The position numbers and the translations under genes were made by a program. This document shows positions 1 through 7,429 of a stretch of 64,000 nucleotides of DNA, in pieces. The notes under the pieces are model-generated. The model ran no database searches. It was given only the letters and a program-made list of their open reading frames with translations, and was not told the origin of the DNA. Origin of the DNA: Anaerotalea alkaliphila (GTDB lineage: Bacteria > Bacillota > Clostridia > Lachnospirales > Vallitaleaceae); the NCBI RefSeq assembly GCF_010179735.1, contig NZ_JAAEEH010000002.1, positions 1-64,000 of the forward strand, in the 5' to 3' direction. Position 1 is the first letter of the stretch. Each line of letters opens with the position of its first letter.

Positions 1-134
1 AATAGCCTTAATCCAGATAGATCCTTATTCCATACTTCTATTATCTAGGAATAGGGTTCAATATCCAAGTGGTTTAAGAAAAAAGCAACTGATAAACCTA
101 TGATTTAATTTTATTATACGAGGAGAAAGAGTAT
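1..134. other. AT-rich leader with no gene seen
   Basis: This stretch is visibly AT-richer than the rest of the window and holds no supportable reading frame. Just before the first gene is a purine-rich ribosome-binding site (gaggag, about 121-126). TATTAT-like hexamers around 110-118 could be a -10 box, but I cannot match a convincing -35 box. Confidence 0.4.
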
Positions 135-500
135 ATGAAAATAGCGGTAGCAAGTGAAAAGGACATGGTCACAGGACATTTCGGACATTGCGAGAACTTC
201 CACATCTTTGAGGCGCAGGATGCGGAGATCGTGGCAAGCAGCTCCATCCCCAATCCGGGGCACAAGCCCGGGTTCCTGCCCAACTACCTGAACGAACTTG
301 GGGTGAACGTGATCATCTCCGGGGGGATGGGCGGCGGCGCCGTGGACATCTTCAACGAGAAGGGGATCCAGGTGGTCACAGGAGCCAAAGGCCAGGCAAA
401 GGCTGCGGCGGAGATGTTCCTGCAGGGGATGCTCAAATCCTCGGGGGCCGTATGCAGGGACCACAGCCACGGGGACCCCGGGGCCGGCTGCGGGAAATAA
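135..500 (+). CDS. NifX/NifB-type dinitrogenase iron-molybdenum cofactor domain protein
   Basis: This 121-residue protein has the small RNase H-like fold of the NifX/NafY/NifB C-terminal family (PF02579). It opens with MKIAVASE, followed by a GHFG segment, which resembles the family's 'G.v..HFG.a..F.i' pattern. The centre contains NVIISGGMGGGAVDIF, the expected glycine-rich turn. Members bind or carry Fe-S or Mo cofactors, but stand-alone copies are common in anaerobes that do not fix nitrogen, so a role in metal-cluster handling is an inference. The tail is rich in Cys and His (CRDHSHGDPGAGC) and may bind metal. The start follows a gaggag ribosome-binding site. No nif genes are nearby, and a perfect 66-bp palindrome follows the gene. 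Confidence 0.85.
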   Translation: MKIAVASEKDMVTGHFGHCENFHIFEAQDAEIVASSSIPNPGHKPGFLPNYLNELGVNVIISGGMGGGAVDIFNEKGIQVVTGAKGQAKAAAEMFLQGMLKSSGAVCRDHSHGDPGAGCGK

Positions 501-510
501 GGAAAACAAG

Positions 511-576
511 CCGGGAATGTGGAAAGGGACTGCCGCGCCAATCGATTGGCGCGGCAGTCCCTTTCCACATTCCCGG
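511..576. repeat. Perfect 66-bp palindrome without spacer
   Basis: Two 33-base arms meet between positions 543 and 544 with no spacer, and every base pairs. The centre is CCAATCGATTGG and the ends are CCGGGAATGT / ACATTCCCGG. It lies 10 bases after the NifX-like gene. There is no T-run on the plus-strand side. On the minus strand the palindrome is followed by a T-rich stretch. It may act as a terminator or a cruciform. Confidence 0.9.
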
Positions 577-581
577 AGCCC

Positions 582-610
582 TTGCCCCCGGGGCCGGTTC
601 GGGGTATAAT
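582..610 (+). promoter_or_regulatory. Predicted promoter of the CMD-mpg-vanZ-nitroreductase operon
   Basis: TTGCCC (582-587), a 17-bp spacer and TATAAT (605-610) lie about 60 bases upstream of the first gene of the operon. Confidence 0.6.
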
Positions 611-668
611 CCTACCATAGGCAATCAACCGGGGAAGACTCCCCCAGACGACGACAGGAGGAACCGCT

Positions 669-974
669 ATGGGAAGGAATCCGTTGGAACCGATCATGCA
701 CCACCATCCCGCCCTTTTCAAACAGATGTCGGAGGCCAGGAACGCCTCCCTTGCCCCCGGGGCTTTGGACAAGAAGACCAAGCTGCTGGTGGCCATGGCC
801 TTGGACGCCACCAAGCATGCCCCCAACGGCGTGCGTGTCCTGGCCAAGCTGGCCATGGAAGCGGGGGCCACCAAGGAGGAGATCATGGAAGTGCTCCATG
901 TGGTCTATTTCATCGACGGCATCGGCAGCATGTACACGGCGGCGGAGGGCATCGAAGGCCTCTTCGAGGAGTAG
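669..974 (+). CDS. Carboxymuconolactone decarboxylase (AhpD-like) family protein without cysteines
   Basis: This 101-residue, all-helical protein resembles the CMD/AhpD family (PF02627). It has the characteristic 'LDKKTKLLVAMALDA' segment, then 'H...GVRVLAKLAMEAGATKEEIMEVL'-type helices. In catalytic AhpD-like members a CxxC pair sits in the middle of the fold; this protein has no cysteine at all, while the nearby His (in TKHAP) is retained. A thiol peroxidase or disulfide role is therefore unlikely, and the activity is unknown. A good ribosome-binding site (aggagg, 655-660) precedes the ATG. It is the first gene of an operon with mpg, starting 8 bases upstream of that gene. Confidence 0.8.
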   Translation: MGRNPLEPIMHHHPALFKQMSEARNASLAPGALDKKTKLLVAMALDATKHAPNGVRVLAKLAMEAGATKEEIMEVLHVVYFIDGIGSMYTAAEGIEGLFEE

Positions 975-981
975 GGGAGCC

Positions 982-1587
982 ATGTCCGGACTGGATCTCG
1001 CGTTCTACGGAAGGGACACCTTGGAGGTCGCCCCGGACCTGCTGGGGAAGGTGCTGGTGCGGGTGGTGGCCGGCCGCAGGCTGACGGGCAGGATTGTGGA
1101 GGTGGAGGCCTACAAGGGTCCCGTGGACAAGGGCGCCCACAGCTACAACTACAGGAGGACACCCCGGACAAGGACCATGTTCGGCCCTCCGGGGCACGCC
1201 TATGTGTACCTGGTCTACGGCATGCACCACTGCCTGAACGCCGTCACGGAACCCGAGGGGGAACCCTGCGCGATCCTGATCCGGGCGGTGGAGCCCCTGG
1301 AGGGAAGGGAAACCATGGCCCGCTTCCGGTACGGGAAGGACTGGGACGACCTGACCGCCAGCCAGAGGCGGAACATGACCAACGGTCCGGGAAAAGTGTG
1401 CCAGGCCTTTTCCATCACCCGGGAATGGAACGGGGTCCCTCTGGACCGGGAGGAGTTCCACATCGCTCCCGGCGGCCTGGAGCCCGGGGAGCGGGTCCTA
1501 AGGAGCCGGCGGATCGGCATCGACTATGCGGAAGAAGCGGTGGACTTCCTGTGGAGGTTCACCTTGGAAGAGGAGGAAGAGGCGTGA
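982..1587 (+). CDS. mpg: 3-methyladenine (alkyladenine) DNA glycosylase, AAG/MPG family
   Basis: This 201-residue protein has the usual length for bacterial AAG/MPG (PF02245), which excises alkylated or deaminated purines such as 3-methyladenine and hypoxanthine in base-excision repair. Family blocks visible are DLLGKVLVR near the N-terminus, GRIVEVEAYKGPVDKGAHSY (contains the catalytic Glu), MFGPPGHAYVYLVYGMHHCLN, AILIRAVEPLEG and NGPGKVCQAF. The ATG at 982 is chosen because the family homology begins immediately (MSGLDLAFYGRDTLEVA). It sits 7 bases after the CMD-like gene, and its stop overlaps the next gene's GTG by 4 bases (GTGA), which suggests translational coupling. Confidence 0.95.
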   Translation: MSGLDLAFYGRDTLEVAPDLLGKVLVRVVAGRRLTGRIVEVEAYKGPVDKGAHSYNYRRTPRTRTMFGPPGHAYVYLVYGMHHCLNAVTEPEGEPCAILIRAVEPLEGRETMARFRYGKDWDDLTASQRRNMTNGPGKVCQAFSITREWNGVPLDREEFHIAPGGLEPGERVLRSRRIGIDYAEEAVDFLWRFTLEEEEEA

Positions 1588-2057
1588 CGAAAAAAATTGG
1601 AGCCTGGCTGCCGGTGGCTGCCTGGTGCATGGTGATCCTTTGGTTCTCCGGGGAAACGGGGGAGGACTCGGCCCAGCGCAGCGGGTGGCTTCTGGAATGG
1701 GTCCTGGGGCGGGGAGCCTGGCTGGAGCGGTGGGGAATCCACCGGGACCTGCTGCATCTGGGTCTTAGGAAGGGCGCCCACATGTTCAACTACGCGGTCC
1801 TGGGAGGCCTGACGGCGAACGCCTTCGGGCGGACCACACTCCTGGCAGGCGGAAAGGTCCTGGCCGCGGCCCTGGGATTCTGCATCCTGTTCGCGGGGAT
1901 GGACGAGTGGCGGCAGACCTTCGTGCCAGGCCGGGCGGGGGCCTTCACAGACGTGCTGGTGGACACCGCCGGAACGGTCCTGGGAATCCTGCTCTTGTAC
2001 GGAATCCGGCTGGTGTCGGGATGCAGAGGGGAGGTGCTGGAAAATGCTTTGGACTGA
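1584..2057 (+). CDS. VanZ-like family membrane protein
   Basis: This protein of about 157 residues belongs to the VanZ-like family (PF04892). The signature elements are ILWFSGETGEDSAQRS after the first membrane helix, then RKGAHMFNYAVLG, and the C-terminal DEWRQTFVPGRAGAFTDVLVD segment followed by a hydrophobic helix. About four membrane helices are expected. Family members alter sensitivity to cell-wall antibiotics (VanZ and teicoplanin), but the biochemical activity is not known. The start is GTG at 1584, overlapping the mpg stop codon. The 3' end overlaps the nitroreductase gene by 14 bases, so the operon is tightly coupled. Confidence 0.9.
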   Translation: MTKKIGAWLPVAAWCMVILWFSGETGEDSAQRSGWLLEWVLGRGAWLERWGIHRDLLHLGLRKGAHMFNYAVLGGLTANAFGRTTLLAGGKVLAAALGFCILFAGMDEWRQTFVPGRAGAFTDVLVDTAGTVLGILLLYGIRLVSGCRGEVLENALD

Positions 2058-2808
2058 TTGGGAAGGGGCCATCCGGGAGCGGAAATCCGTAAGGAGCTTC
2101 CAACCGGAGGCCGTGGAAGAAGGGAAGATGGAGAAGCTTAAGAACTTCCTCCGGCAGATGCGGGTGCCCTTCGAACACCAGGTGGAATGCCGGCTGTTCA
2201 GGGCGGAACAGGGAGAGGGCCTGTATCCGGGCATGGACACGCCCCCGGACAACGTGGCCTTCGTCACGGAACTGGATCCGGTGTCCGTCTCCAAGGCGGG
2301 ATTCGTGGGGGAGTTGCTGCTGCTCTACGCCCAGTCCCTGGGAATCTCCAGCTGCTGGCACGGGACCTACCGGAAGAAATGGGAGGGGGCGGCCCCGGTA
2401 TGTCTCTCCCCCCTGGGGACACCGGCTCCGGAGCGGCGGGGGCTGCTGGAAAGGGTGTTCAAGGCCGTCACCGTGGGGGGGCGGAAGCCGCTAGAAGAGC
2501 TGCTGGTCCGGAAAAAAGGGATGACCATCAACCAGATCACCAACACCGTGCAGTTCGCCCTGCATCTTGCCAGGATGGCCCCTTCGGCCTACAACGGACA
2601 GCCCTGGAGGTTCGACGTGTCCGAGGACAGCAGGACGGTCCGGCTCCTCCTGGGGAGCGGAGGCAAATCCAGGAAATGGAAGCACCAGGACCTGGACCTG
2701 GGGATTTGCGCCTGCCATTTCTGGCTGGGGTTGACCCTCCGGGGGGTGAAGCCCCGGGTGGAGGTGAAGGAGGAGGACGGCCGGGCCGCCTGGACCTTCT
2801 CCCTCTAG
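2044..2808 (+). CDS. Nitroreductase-fold oxidoreductase (TM1586-like)
   Basis: This 254-residue protein resembles the putative TM nitroreductase family (PF14512), FMN flavoproteins made of two tandem nitroreductase-like halves. Each half begins with the family pattern: IRERKSVRSFQPEAV near the N-terminus, and ALHLARMAPSAYNGQPWRF around residue 180. The latter matches the FMN-binding 'aPSa.N.QPWrf' motif. A SLGISSCWHGTY segment lies in the first half and the DLDLGICACHFWLG helix in the second. The substrate is unknown. It is the last gene of the operon starting with the CMD-like gene and is convergent with sfsA only 6 bases away, with no hairpin between them. Confidence 0.85.
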   Translation: MLWTDWEGAIRERKSVRSFQPEAVEEGKMEKLKNFLRQMRVPFEHQVECRLFRAEQGEGLYPGMDTPPDNVAFVTELDPVSVSKAGFVGELLLLYAQSLGISSCWHGTYRKKWEGAAPVCLSPLGTPAPERRGLLERVFKAVTVGGRKPLEELLVRKKGMTINQITNTVQFALHLARMAPSAYNGQPWRFDVSEDSRTVRLLLGSGGKSRKWKHQDLDLGICACHFWLGLTLRGVKPRVEVKEEDGRAAWTFSL

Positions 2809-2814
2809 GAAACC

Positions 2815-3510
2815 CTATGCGAGCACCACAGGCAGGGGATCCCCCATCCGGATGCTTCCCGGCGTGACCAGGGAGCCGTGGCAGTGGATCCGCACGCCCG
2901 CTTCCGCGGCCGCCAGGAGGGCTTCGGCGAAGCGGGGGTCCGTGGACCGGTTGGGCTCGAACCGATGGACACCTTCCATCTGGACCAGGAAGAAGACATG
3001 GTTTTGGTACCCTTGGGACTGTAGGGCCGCAAGCCCGCAAAGGTGCTTTCGGCCCCGCTGGGTGGGGGCATCGGGGAAGCGGGCCACGCCCCCTTCCTCC
3101 AGGGTAACCCCCTTCACCTCGATGAAGCCCCTGGCTTCGGCGGTTTCATAGTACAGGTCATAGCGGGAGTCGCCGAAGGCGACTTCCTTTTTCAATTCCC
3201 GCAGGCCGGAGAATCCGGGGACCAGGCCCTGGGAGAGGCCTTCGAAGACCACCTGGTTGGGAACCTGGGAATCCATGTTCACCAGCAGGGACAGGGGACC
3301 CTTCTCCACCGCCACCAGGTCGAACTTGGTCTTCCGGTGGGGCAGGTCGGCGGGGACCAGGTGGACCCGGGTCCCCGGGACAAGCAGCTCCCGGCAGCGT
3401 CCGGTGTTCTTCACATGGACGGTTTCCACGGCCTCCCCCACCCGCACCCGGGCCACGAAGCGGTTGGGGCGCTCCAGGAAGATTCCCTCCACGGTTTGGG
3501 GATAGTTCAT
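2815..3510 (-). CDS. sfsA: SfsA family protein (sugar fermentation stimulation homolog)
   Basis: This 231-residue protein has the normal SfsA length (PF03749). It shows an N-terminal OB-like region (RFVARVRVG...VHVKNTGRCRELLVPG), then a nuclease-like part with NMDSQVPNQVV, YDLYYE, GFIEVKGVTLE and FPDAPTQRGRKHL, which recall PD-(D/E)xK nuclease residues (D...E.K). SfsA of E. coli was described as a maltose-related regulator or DNA-binding protein; a nuclease role is inferred from the fold. The ATG at 3510 is preceded by an agggaa ribosome-binding site. It overlaps the stop of the upstream esterase gene (ATGA), so the two are translationally coupled. Confidence 0.95.
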   Translation of the reverse strand: MNYPQTVEGIFLERPNRFVARVRVGEAVETVHVKNTGRCRELLVPGTRVHLVPADLPHRKTKFDLVAVEKGPLSLLVNMDSQVPNQVVFEGLSQGLVPGFSGLRELKKEVAFGDSRYDLYYETAEARGFIEVKGVTLEEGGVARFPDAPTQRGRKHLCGLAALQSQGYQNHVFFLVQMEGVHRFEPNRSTDPRFAEALLAAAEAGVRIHCHGSLVTPGSIRMGDPLPVVLA

Positions 3511-4166
3511 GGTGTTCCCTCCCCGCCGAAGGCGTCCGCAAGAAGCCATGCGGTCAGGTCCCGGAGGGTTTCGAAAGACACGGTGTGACCCTCAGGATAG
3601 GTCCTGTAGGTCGTCTCCTTCCCCAGGGAGGCGAAATGCTCCGCGTTGGCGTTTCCGACCTCGATGGGGAAGACCGGGTCGTAAAGCCCGTGGGCCAGGA
3701 AGACGGAAATCCCATCCAGAGGGCGGACGGGGGCCAGAGCCCGCACGTAGGAGGGGAGGAAGCCGTTCAGGGAAACAATCCCCTTCAGGGGCAGGGCGGT
3801 CCCCAGGAGCAGGGTCATGGACAGGATGGCTCCCTGGCTGAACCCCAGCAGGTAGACCCGCTCCGGATCCGCCGGCTGGGAGGTCACCACCTCCGGTAGG
3901 AACGTAGACAGCTTCTTAACGGCGGCATCGAACAAGTGGCGGACAGGCTTCTTGGGGTTCTTCACATGGAAATAGGCGTAGCCGAAGCCCTGGGGCAGGT
4001 CCCCCCGGACGCTGACGACAATGAAGCGCTGCCGCAGCCCCTGGAGCATCTGGTGCATTTCCAGTTCGTTCCCTCCCCGTCCGTGGAGGGAAAAGAGGAT
4101 GGGAGCGGGATGTTCCCTGGAGCAGCCTGGGGGAAGGCTGATCCGATATTCGTAGTCTGGTTCCAT
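3507..4166 (-). CDS. Phospholipase/carboxylesterase-type alpha/beta hydrolase
   Basis: This 219-residue serine hydrolase resembles the PF02230 / YtaP-like carboxylesterases. The oxyanion segment is FSLHGRGGNE (about residue 25), the nucleophile elbow GFSQG puts the Ser at residue 110, the acid is probably the Asp in HGLYDPVFP, and the His is in EGHTVSFE near the C-terminus. All triad elements are present, so it should be active. There is no signal peptide, so it is cytoplasmic. The substrate cannot be told from sequence. It is the first gene of a two-gene minus-strand unit with sfsA, with a 4-base overlap. Confidence 0.9.
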   Translation of the reverse strand: MEPDYEYRISLPPGCSREHPAPILFSLHGRGGNELEMHQMLQGLRQRFIVVSVRGDLPQGFGYAYFHVKNPKKPVRHLFDAAVKKLSTFLPEVVTSQPADPERVYLLGFSQGAILSMTLLLGTALPLKGIVSLNGFLPSYVRALAPVRPLDGISVFLAHGLYDPVFPIEVGNANAEHFASLGKETTYRTYPEGHTVSFETLRDLTAWLLADAFGGEGTP

Positions 4167-4231
4167 GGTGTTCCTCCTTCTTTCGTTTTCACTCGTTGTG
4201 CCGTCCTACCAGTGTACACCCTTTCCGGTCA

Positions 4232-4261
4232 TTGCTCAAGGGAAGGATCCTGTGTTATGAT
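4232..4261 (+). promoter_or_regulatory. Predicted promoter of the MNT/HEPN pair
   Basis: TTGCTC (4232-4237), an 18-bp spacer and TATGAT (4256-4261) lie 28 bases upstream of the start codon at 4289. Confidence 0.5.
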
Positions 4262-4288
4262 AAGGGAAATGCGGGGAGGTGGAACGGG

Positions 4289-5677
4289 ATGGATTTCGTC
4301 CAATGGATCAAGAACCTGGGGAAGAACGACCTCCAGGACCTGGTGTGGTCGGAGGCGAAGAAGATCAACTGGAAGGAAGTGAACAGGGAATCGAACCTGC
4401 CCTTCTCCCTTGCCTACGTGGGGGAGGAGGCAGGATTCACCCGGTTCCTGGAGTGGCTGGAGTGGACCCGGTACGGCTTCCTGGGGGTGGCGCTGGAGAA
4501 GCGGATCCCCCTGACAGGGATGGCCCGTGCCAGGCTGCTGCATGTGGAGCCGGCCGGGGCCCCGGAGCGCCGGCATCTGCTGGAGAAGGCGGACGTCCTG
4601 GTGCTGGAGGCGGGAGGACTGCCGGAAGGGATTCCTCCCAAGGGGTTCCACCTCTTCCTGGGGGATGGCCCCCAGGGGCTGGCCGAGGAGGTCCTGGAGG
4701 CGCACAAGCCCATTGGACAAGCGTTGGCCCACCATTTCCCGGCTTTTAGGACCGCCCTGGCCAAGAAGGTCCTGGGGGACGTTTCCCTGCAGAACGCCCT
4801 TTTTGCCGGAGCCTCGTCGGCGGCCAATGCGGTGCCGGGTCCCCACCAGGCCGTCACGGCCCCCCTGGAGGCCCTGTCGGACTTCGCGGTGCTGACGGGG
4901 AACGAGCTTAGGATGGTCTTCCTCCTGGCGGGAGGATGCGGCAGGCAGGTGTCCCCTTCCCGGCTGGTGCCGGAGTTCCTGGTGGTGCTGGGAGGGGGGA
5001 AGGCCGCCCAGATGCTTGCCACCCAGGTCCTGGGGAAGATCCCCGCCGGCGCGGGCAGCCTGGCCAAGGGAACCATCGCCTACGCCTTCACCTATGCCAT
5101 CGGGGAAGCCGCCTTCCAGAGCCTGAATTTCGGGATCCGGGGCAGAGCCGGGAGCATCCGGCGCCGGATGCGGGAGCTGGAAGGATATGCCAGGGAGCAG
5201 CTGAAGGGAGCCGTCGGCATGGGCAAGCCCAAGGAAGAGGATTTCTTCCGGGAGATCGAGGGGCAGCTTAGGTTCGGCCATCCGGGGACGGTGAACCGTT
5301 TTCCCCTGGTGGTGGAGGAGGAGCGGTACCGCCGGATCCATCCGGTGAAGCAGAAGGTGCTGGCCCGGCTGGTGAAGGACCTGCTGGAGAAGGACAGGGA
5401 GGGGAAGATCCGGAAGATCCTGGTGTTCGGAAGCGCCCTGACCCTCTACTGCAACAGCTTCAGCGACATCGACCTGGTGGTGCTGGGGGATTTCCGGGAA
5501 TTCGACCCGGGGCTGCACCTCTACGAGTACGGGGATGTGGACCTGTTCGGCTACAACGAGGAGGAATTCATGAAGGAGCTTAAGGACAACCGGTTCTACC
5601 GGGAAGTATGGGAAAGGGGGTATGTGCTGTATGAGCAGTTTCCTGCATCTGGCCAAGGCGGACCTGAAGTACGTTAG
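4289..5677 (+). CDS. DUF697-like domain protein fused to a C-terminal MNT nucleotidyltransferase
   Basis: This 462-residue protein has two recognisable parts. The C-terminal 100 residues are a minimal nucleotidyltransferase: VFGSALTLYCNSFSDIDLVV matches the GSx(n)DxD active-site pattern, and a third acidic residue is available in YGDVDLFGY. The middle (about residues 150-290) resembles the DUF697/YcjF-like hydrophobic module: SLQNALFAGASSAANAVPGP, then LTGNELRMVFLLAGGCG and alanine/glycine-rich hydrophobic helices. The first 100 residues are not recognised, and no P-loop is visible. The ATG at 4289 follows a gaggtgg ribosome-binding site. The HEPN gene begins inside its 3' end. MNT/HEPN pairs are commonly toxin-antitoxin systems in which the MNT member neutralises the HEPN RNase, for example by AMPylation; that role here is an inference. 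The large N-terminal extension is unusual for an MNT antitoxin. Confidence 0.75.
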   Translation: MDFVQWIKNLGKNDLQDLVWSEAKKINWKEVNRESNLPFSLAYVGEEAGFTRFLEWLEWTRYGFLGVALEKRIPLTGMARARLLHVEPAGAPERRHLLEKADVLVLEAGGLPEGIPPKGFHLFLGDGPQGLAEEVLEAHKPIGQALAHHFPAFRTALAKKVLGDVSLQNALFAGASSAANAVPGPHQAVTAPLEALSDFAVLTGNELRMVFLLAGGCGRQVSPSRLVPEFLVVLGGGKAAQMLATQVLGKIPAGAGSLAKGTIAYAFTYAIGEAAFQSLNFGIRGRAGSIRRRMRELEGYAREQLKGAVGMGKPKEEDFFREIEGQLRFGHPGTVNRFPLVVEEERYRRIHPVKQKVLARLVKDLLEKDREGKIRKILVFGSALTLYCNSFSDIDLVVLGDFREFDPGLHLYEYGDVDLFGYNEEEFMKELKDNRFYREVWERGYVLYEQFPASGQGGPEVR

Positions 5678-6029
5678 GTTCGGCCTGCAGAATTGCGACG
5701 ACGAAATCGAGCTGAACTATGCGGCCTACCATCTCCATCAGGCCATCGAGAAGCTGGTGAAGGCCTCCCTGGAACTCGCGGGGATCGACCTGCTGGACCG
5801 GACCTTCCGGACCCACGACATCGATTTCCTGATCTCCCGCCTGCCGAAGGAGGTGGAGGTGCCGGAGGCCATCCGCAAGAACCTCTACAAGATCAACCGC
5901 TGGGTTTCGGAACCCCGGTACAACATCAACTTCCGCCAGTCCCGGGAGGACGTGGAGGCCATCTACAAGGCCGCCCTCTGGTGGCTGGACGGGATCCTGA
6001 AGGACATCGGACAGGGGGAGGAATCCTGA
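5631..6029 (+). CDS. HEPN domain protein (putative toxin partner of the MNT protein)
   Basis: This is a 132-residue helical protein of the HEPN family (PF05168). AAYHLHQAIEKLVKASLELAGI is the typical first-helix block, RTFRTHDIDFLISRLP contains an R-x4-H pair with 'tHdi..L', and RYNINFRQSREDVEAIYKAALW corresponds to the 'RYp...s.e.a..a...A' C-terminal helix. HEPN proteins next to MNT nucleotidyltransferases are typically RNase toxins. The gene overlaps the upstream MNT gene by 47 bases in another frame, so co-translation is enforced. The ATG at 5631 starts closest to the family homology; an in-frame ATG at 5622 is the alternative. A long hairpin follows. Confidence 0.85.
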   Translation: MSSFLHLAKADLKYVRFGLQNCDDEIELNYAAYHLHQAIEKLVKASLELAGIDLLDRTFRTHDIDFLISRLPKEVEVPEAIRKNLYKINRWVSEPRYNINFRQSREDVEAIYKAALWWLDGILKDIGQGEES

Positions 6030-6042
6030 GCCGCCTTCCATG

Positions 6043-6086
6043 GGAGCAAACGGAAAGAGACCCGAAGGTCTCTTTCCGTTTGCTCC
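6043..6086. terminator. Bidirectional hairpin between the HEPN gene and melA
   Basis: A perfect 20-bp stem (arms 6043-6062 and 6067-6086) with a CGAA loop lies between two convergent genes. The melA stop codon touches the right arm. A moderately T-rich stretch follows on the plus strand. Confidence 0.75.
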
Positions 6087-7384
6087 TACTTGTATTTGGG
6101 AAGCCAGTCCCCGTGGGCGGAAATCATGTCGTCCACCATGCTGCGGATGTCGTCCAGGGACAGTTCCGCGGAGGTGTGGGGATCCAGCATGGCCGCATGG
6201 TAGATGTGCTCCTTCTTCAGGGTGCGGGCGGCCTCCAGGGTCAGCAGCTGCACGTTGATGTTGGTCCTGTTCAGTGCCGCCAGTTGGGCCGGCAGTTCGC
6301 CCACATGGCAGGGGGTGACGCCGCTGCCGTCCACCAGGCAGGGCACCTCCACCACCGCCTGGGAGGGAAGGTTGGTGATCAGGCCGGTGTTCAGCACGTT
6401 CCCGTTGATCTTGTAGGGCACGTTGGTCTCCATGGCCTCCATGATGTAGGAAGCGTATTCGTGGGAGCGCTTGTGCTCCAGGCTGGCGTCGTTCACGATC
6501 TGCTCCCGCATGGTCTCCCAGTCGGCGATCTGCTTGACGCACCGCCTGGGGTACTCGTCCAGGGGGATGTTGAAGCGGTCGACCAGCTCGGGATACCGGG
6601 ACTTGATGAAGTAGGGCAGGTATTCGGCGTTGTGCTCGCTGGACTCCGTCACGTAGTAGCCGAACTGCTTCATCATCTCGTAGCGAACCATGTCGTCGTG
6701 CTTCCCTTCCCTTGCCAGGGCCCGCCGCTTGATCTCCGGATAGAGGTCCTCCCCGTCCCTGGTGACCTCCAGCAGCCAGGCCATGTGGTTGATGCCAGCG
6801 ATTTTGGCGACCACCCCTTCGGAGGGCATGTCCAGGCCCTTGAGGAGGTCCGGGGCGCAGACCTGGACGCTGTGGCAGAGGCCCACGGTCTTCACTCCTG
6901 TGTCGTGGAGCATGGCTCCGGTGAGGATGGACATGGGATTGGTGTAGTTCAGGAACCAGGCGTCGGGGCAAAGCTCCTCCATGTCCCGGGCGAAGTCCAT
7001 CATCACAGGGATGGTCCGCAGGGACCGGAAGATGCCGCCGATGCCCAGGGTGTCCGCGATGGTCTGGCGCAGGCCGTACTTCTTGGGGATCTCAAAGTCC
7101 GTGATGGTGCAGGGGTCGTAGCCGCCCACCTGGATGGCGTTGACCACGTAGTCGGCACCCGCCAGGGCCTTGCGCCGGTCCGTATAGGCGACGATGTCCG
7201 CCCGCCCCCCGTTGCAGTTGCCGTTGATGTTCTCGAGCATCCGCTGGGATTCCCCCAAGCGCTTCTGGTCGATGTCGTACAGGGCGATTTCGGATTCCCG
7301 GAGGGCGGGGGTCAGGAGGCTGTCCCCCAATACGTTCTTCGCGAAAATGGTGCTTCCGGCACCTAAAAAAGTGATTTTTGGCAT
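6086..7384 (-). CDS. melA: Alpha-galactosidase, glycoside hydrolase family 4 (MelA-type)
   Basis: This 432-residue GH4 enzyme uses NAD+ and a divalent metal with a redox-assisted elimination mechanism. The N-terminal Rossmann motif is [13 protein letters not shown]. Other family blocks are [16 protein letters not shown] (the CHS.. motif whose Cys and the later His of GINHMAWL bind the metal), and [10 protein letters not shown]. The CHSV version is characteristic of alpha-galactosidases rather than 6-phospho-glucosidases, and the neighbours are an ABC importer rather than a PTS, which fits an unphosphorylated galactoside substrate. It is the last gene of the minus-strand operon running from the binding protein at 11587. 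It is cytoplasmic. Confidence 0.92.
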   Translation of the reverse strand: MPKITFLGAGSTIFAKNVLGDSLLTPALRESEIALYDIDQKRLGESQRMLENINGNCNGGRADIVAYTDRRKALAGADYVVNAIQVGGYDPCTITDFEIPKKYGLRQTIADTLGIGGIFRSLRTIPVMMDFARDMEELCPDAWFLNYTNPMSILTGAMLHDTGVKTVGLCHSVQVCAPDLLKGLDMPSEGVVAKIAGINHMAWLLEVTRDGEDLYPEIKRRALAREGKHDDMVRYEMMKQFGYYVTESSEHNAEYLPYFIKSRYPELVDRFNIPLDEYPRRCVKQIADWETMREQIVNDASLEHKRSHEYASYIMEAMETNVPYKINGNVLNTGLITNLPSQAVVEVPCLVDGSGVTPCHVGELPAQLAALNRTNINVQLLTLEAARTLKKEHIYHAAMLDPHTSAELSLDDIRSMVDDMISAHGDWLPKYK

Positions 7385-7429
7385 GATTTTCTCCTTGTAT
7401 GTGGCGGCCTTTCCAAGAAGGCCCCACCC

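Noticed and set aside
4416-5676. Second protein-coding frames inside the MNT gene (both strands)
   Set aside because: They are proline/arginine- or histidine/leucine-rich shadow frames without family similarity.
6086-7384. 6-phospho-beta-glucosidase instead of alpha-galactosidase
   Set aside because: The CHSV motif and linkage to an ABC importer rather than a PTS favour MelA; absolute specificity still needs an assay.
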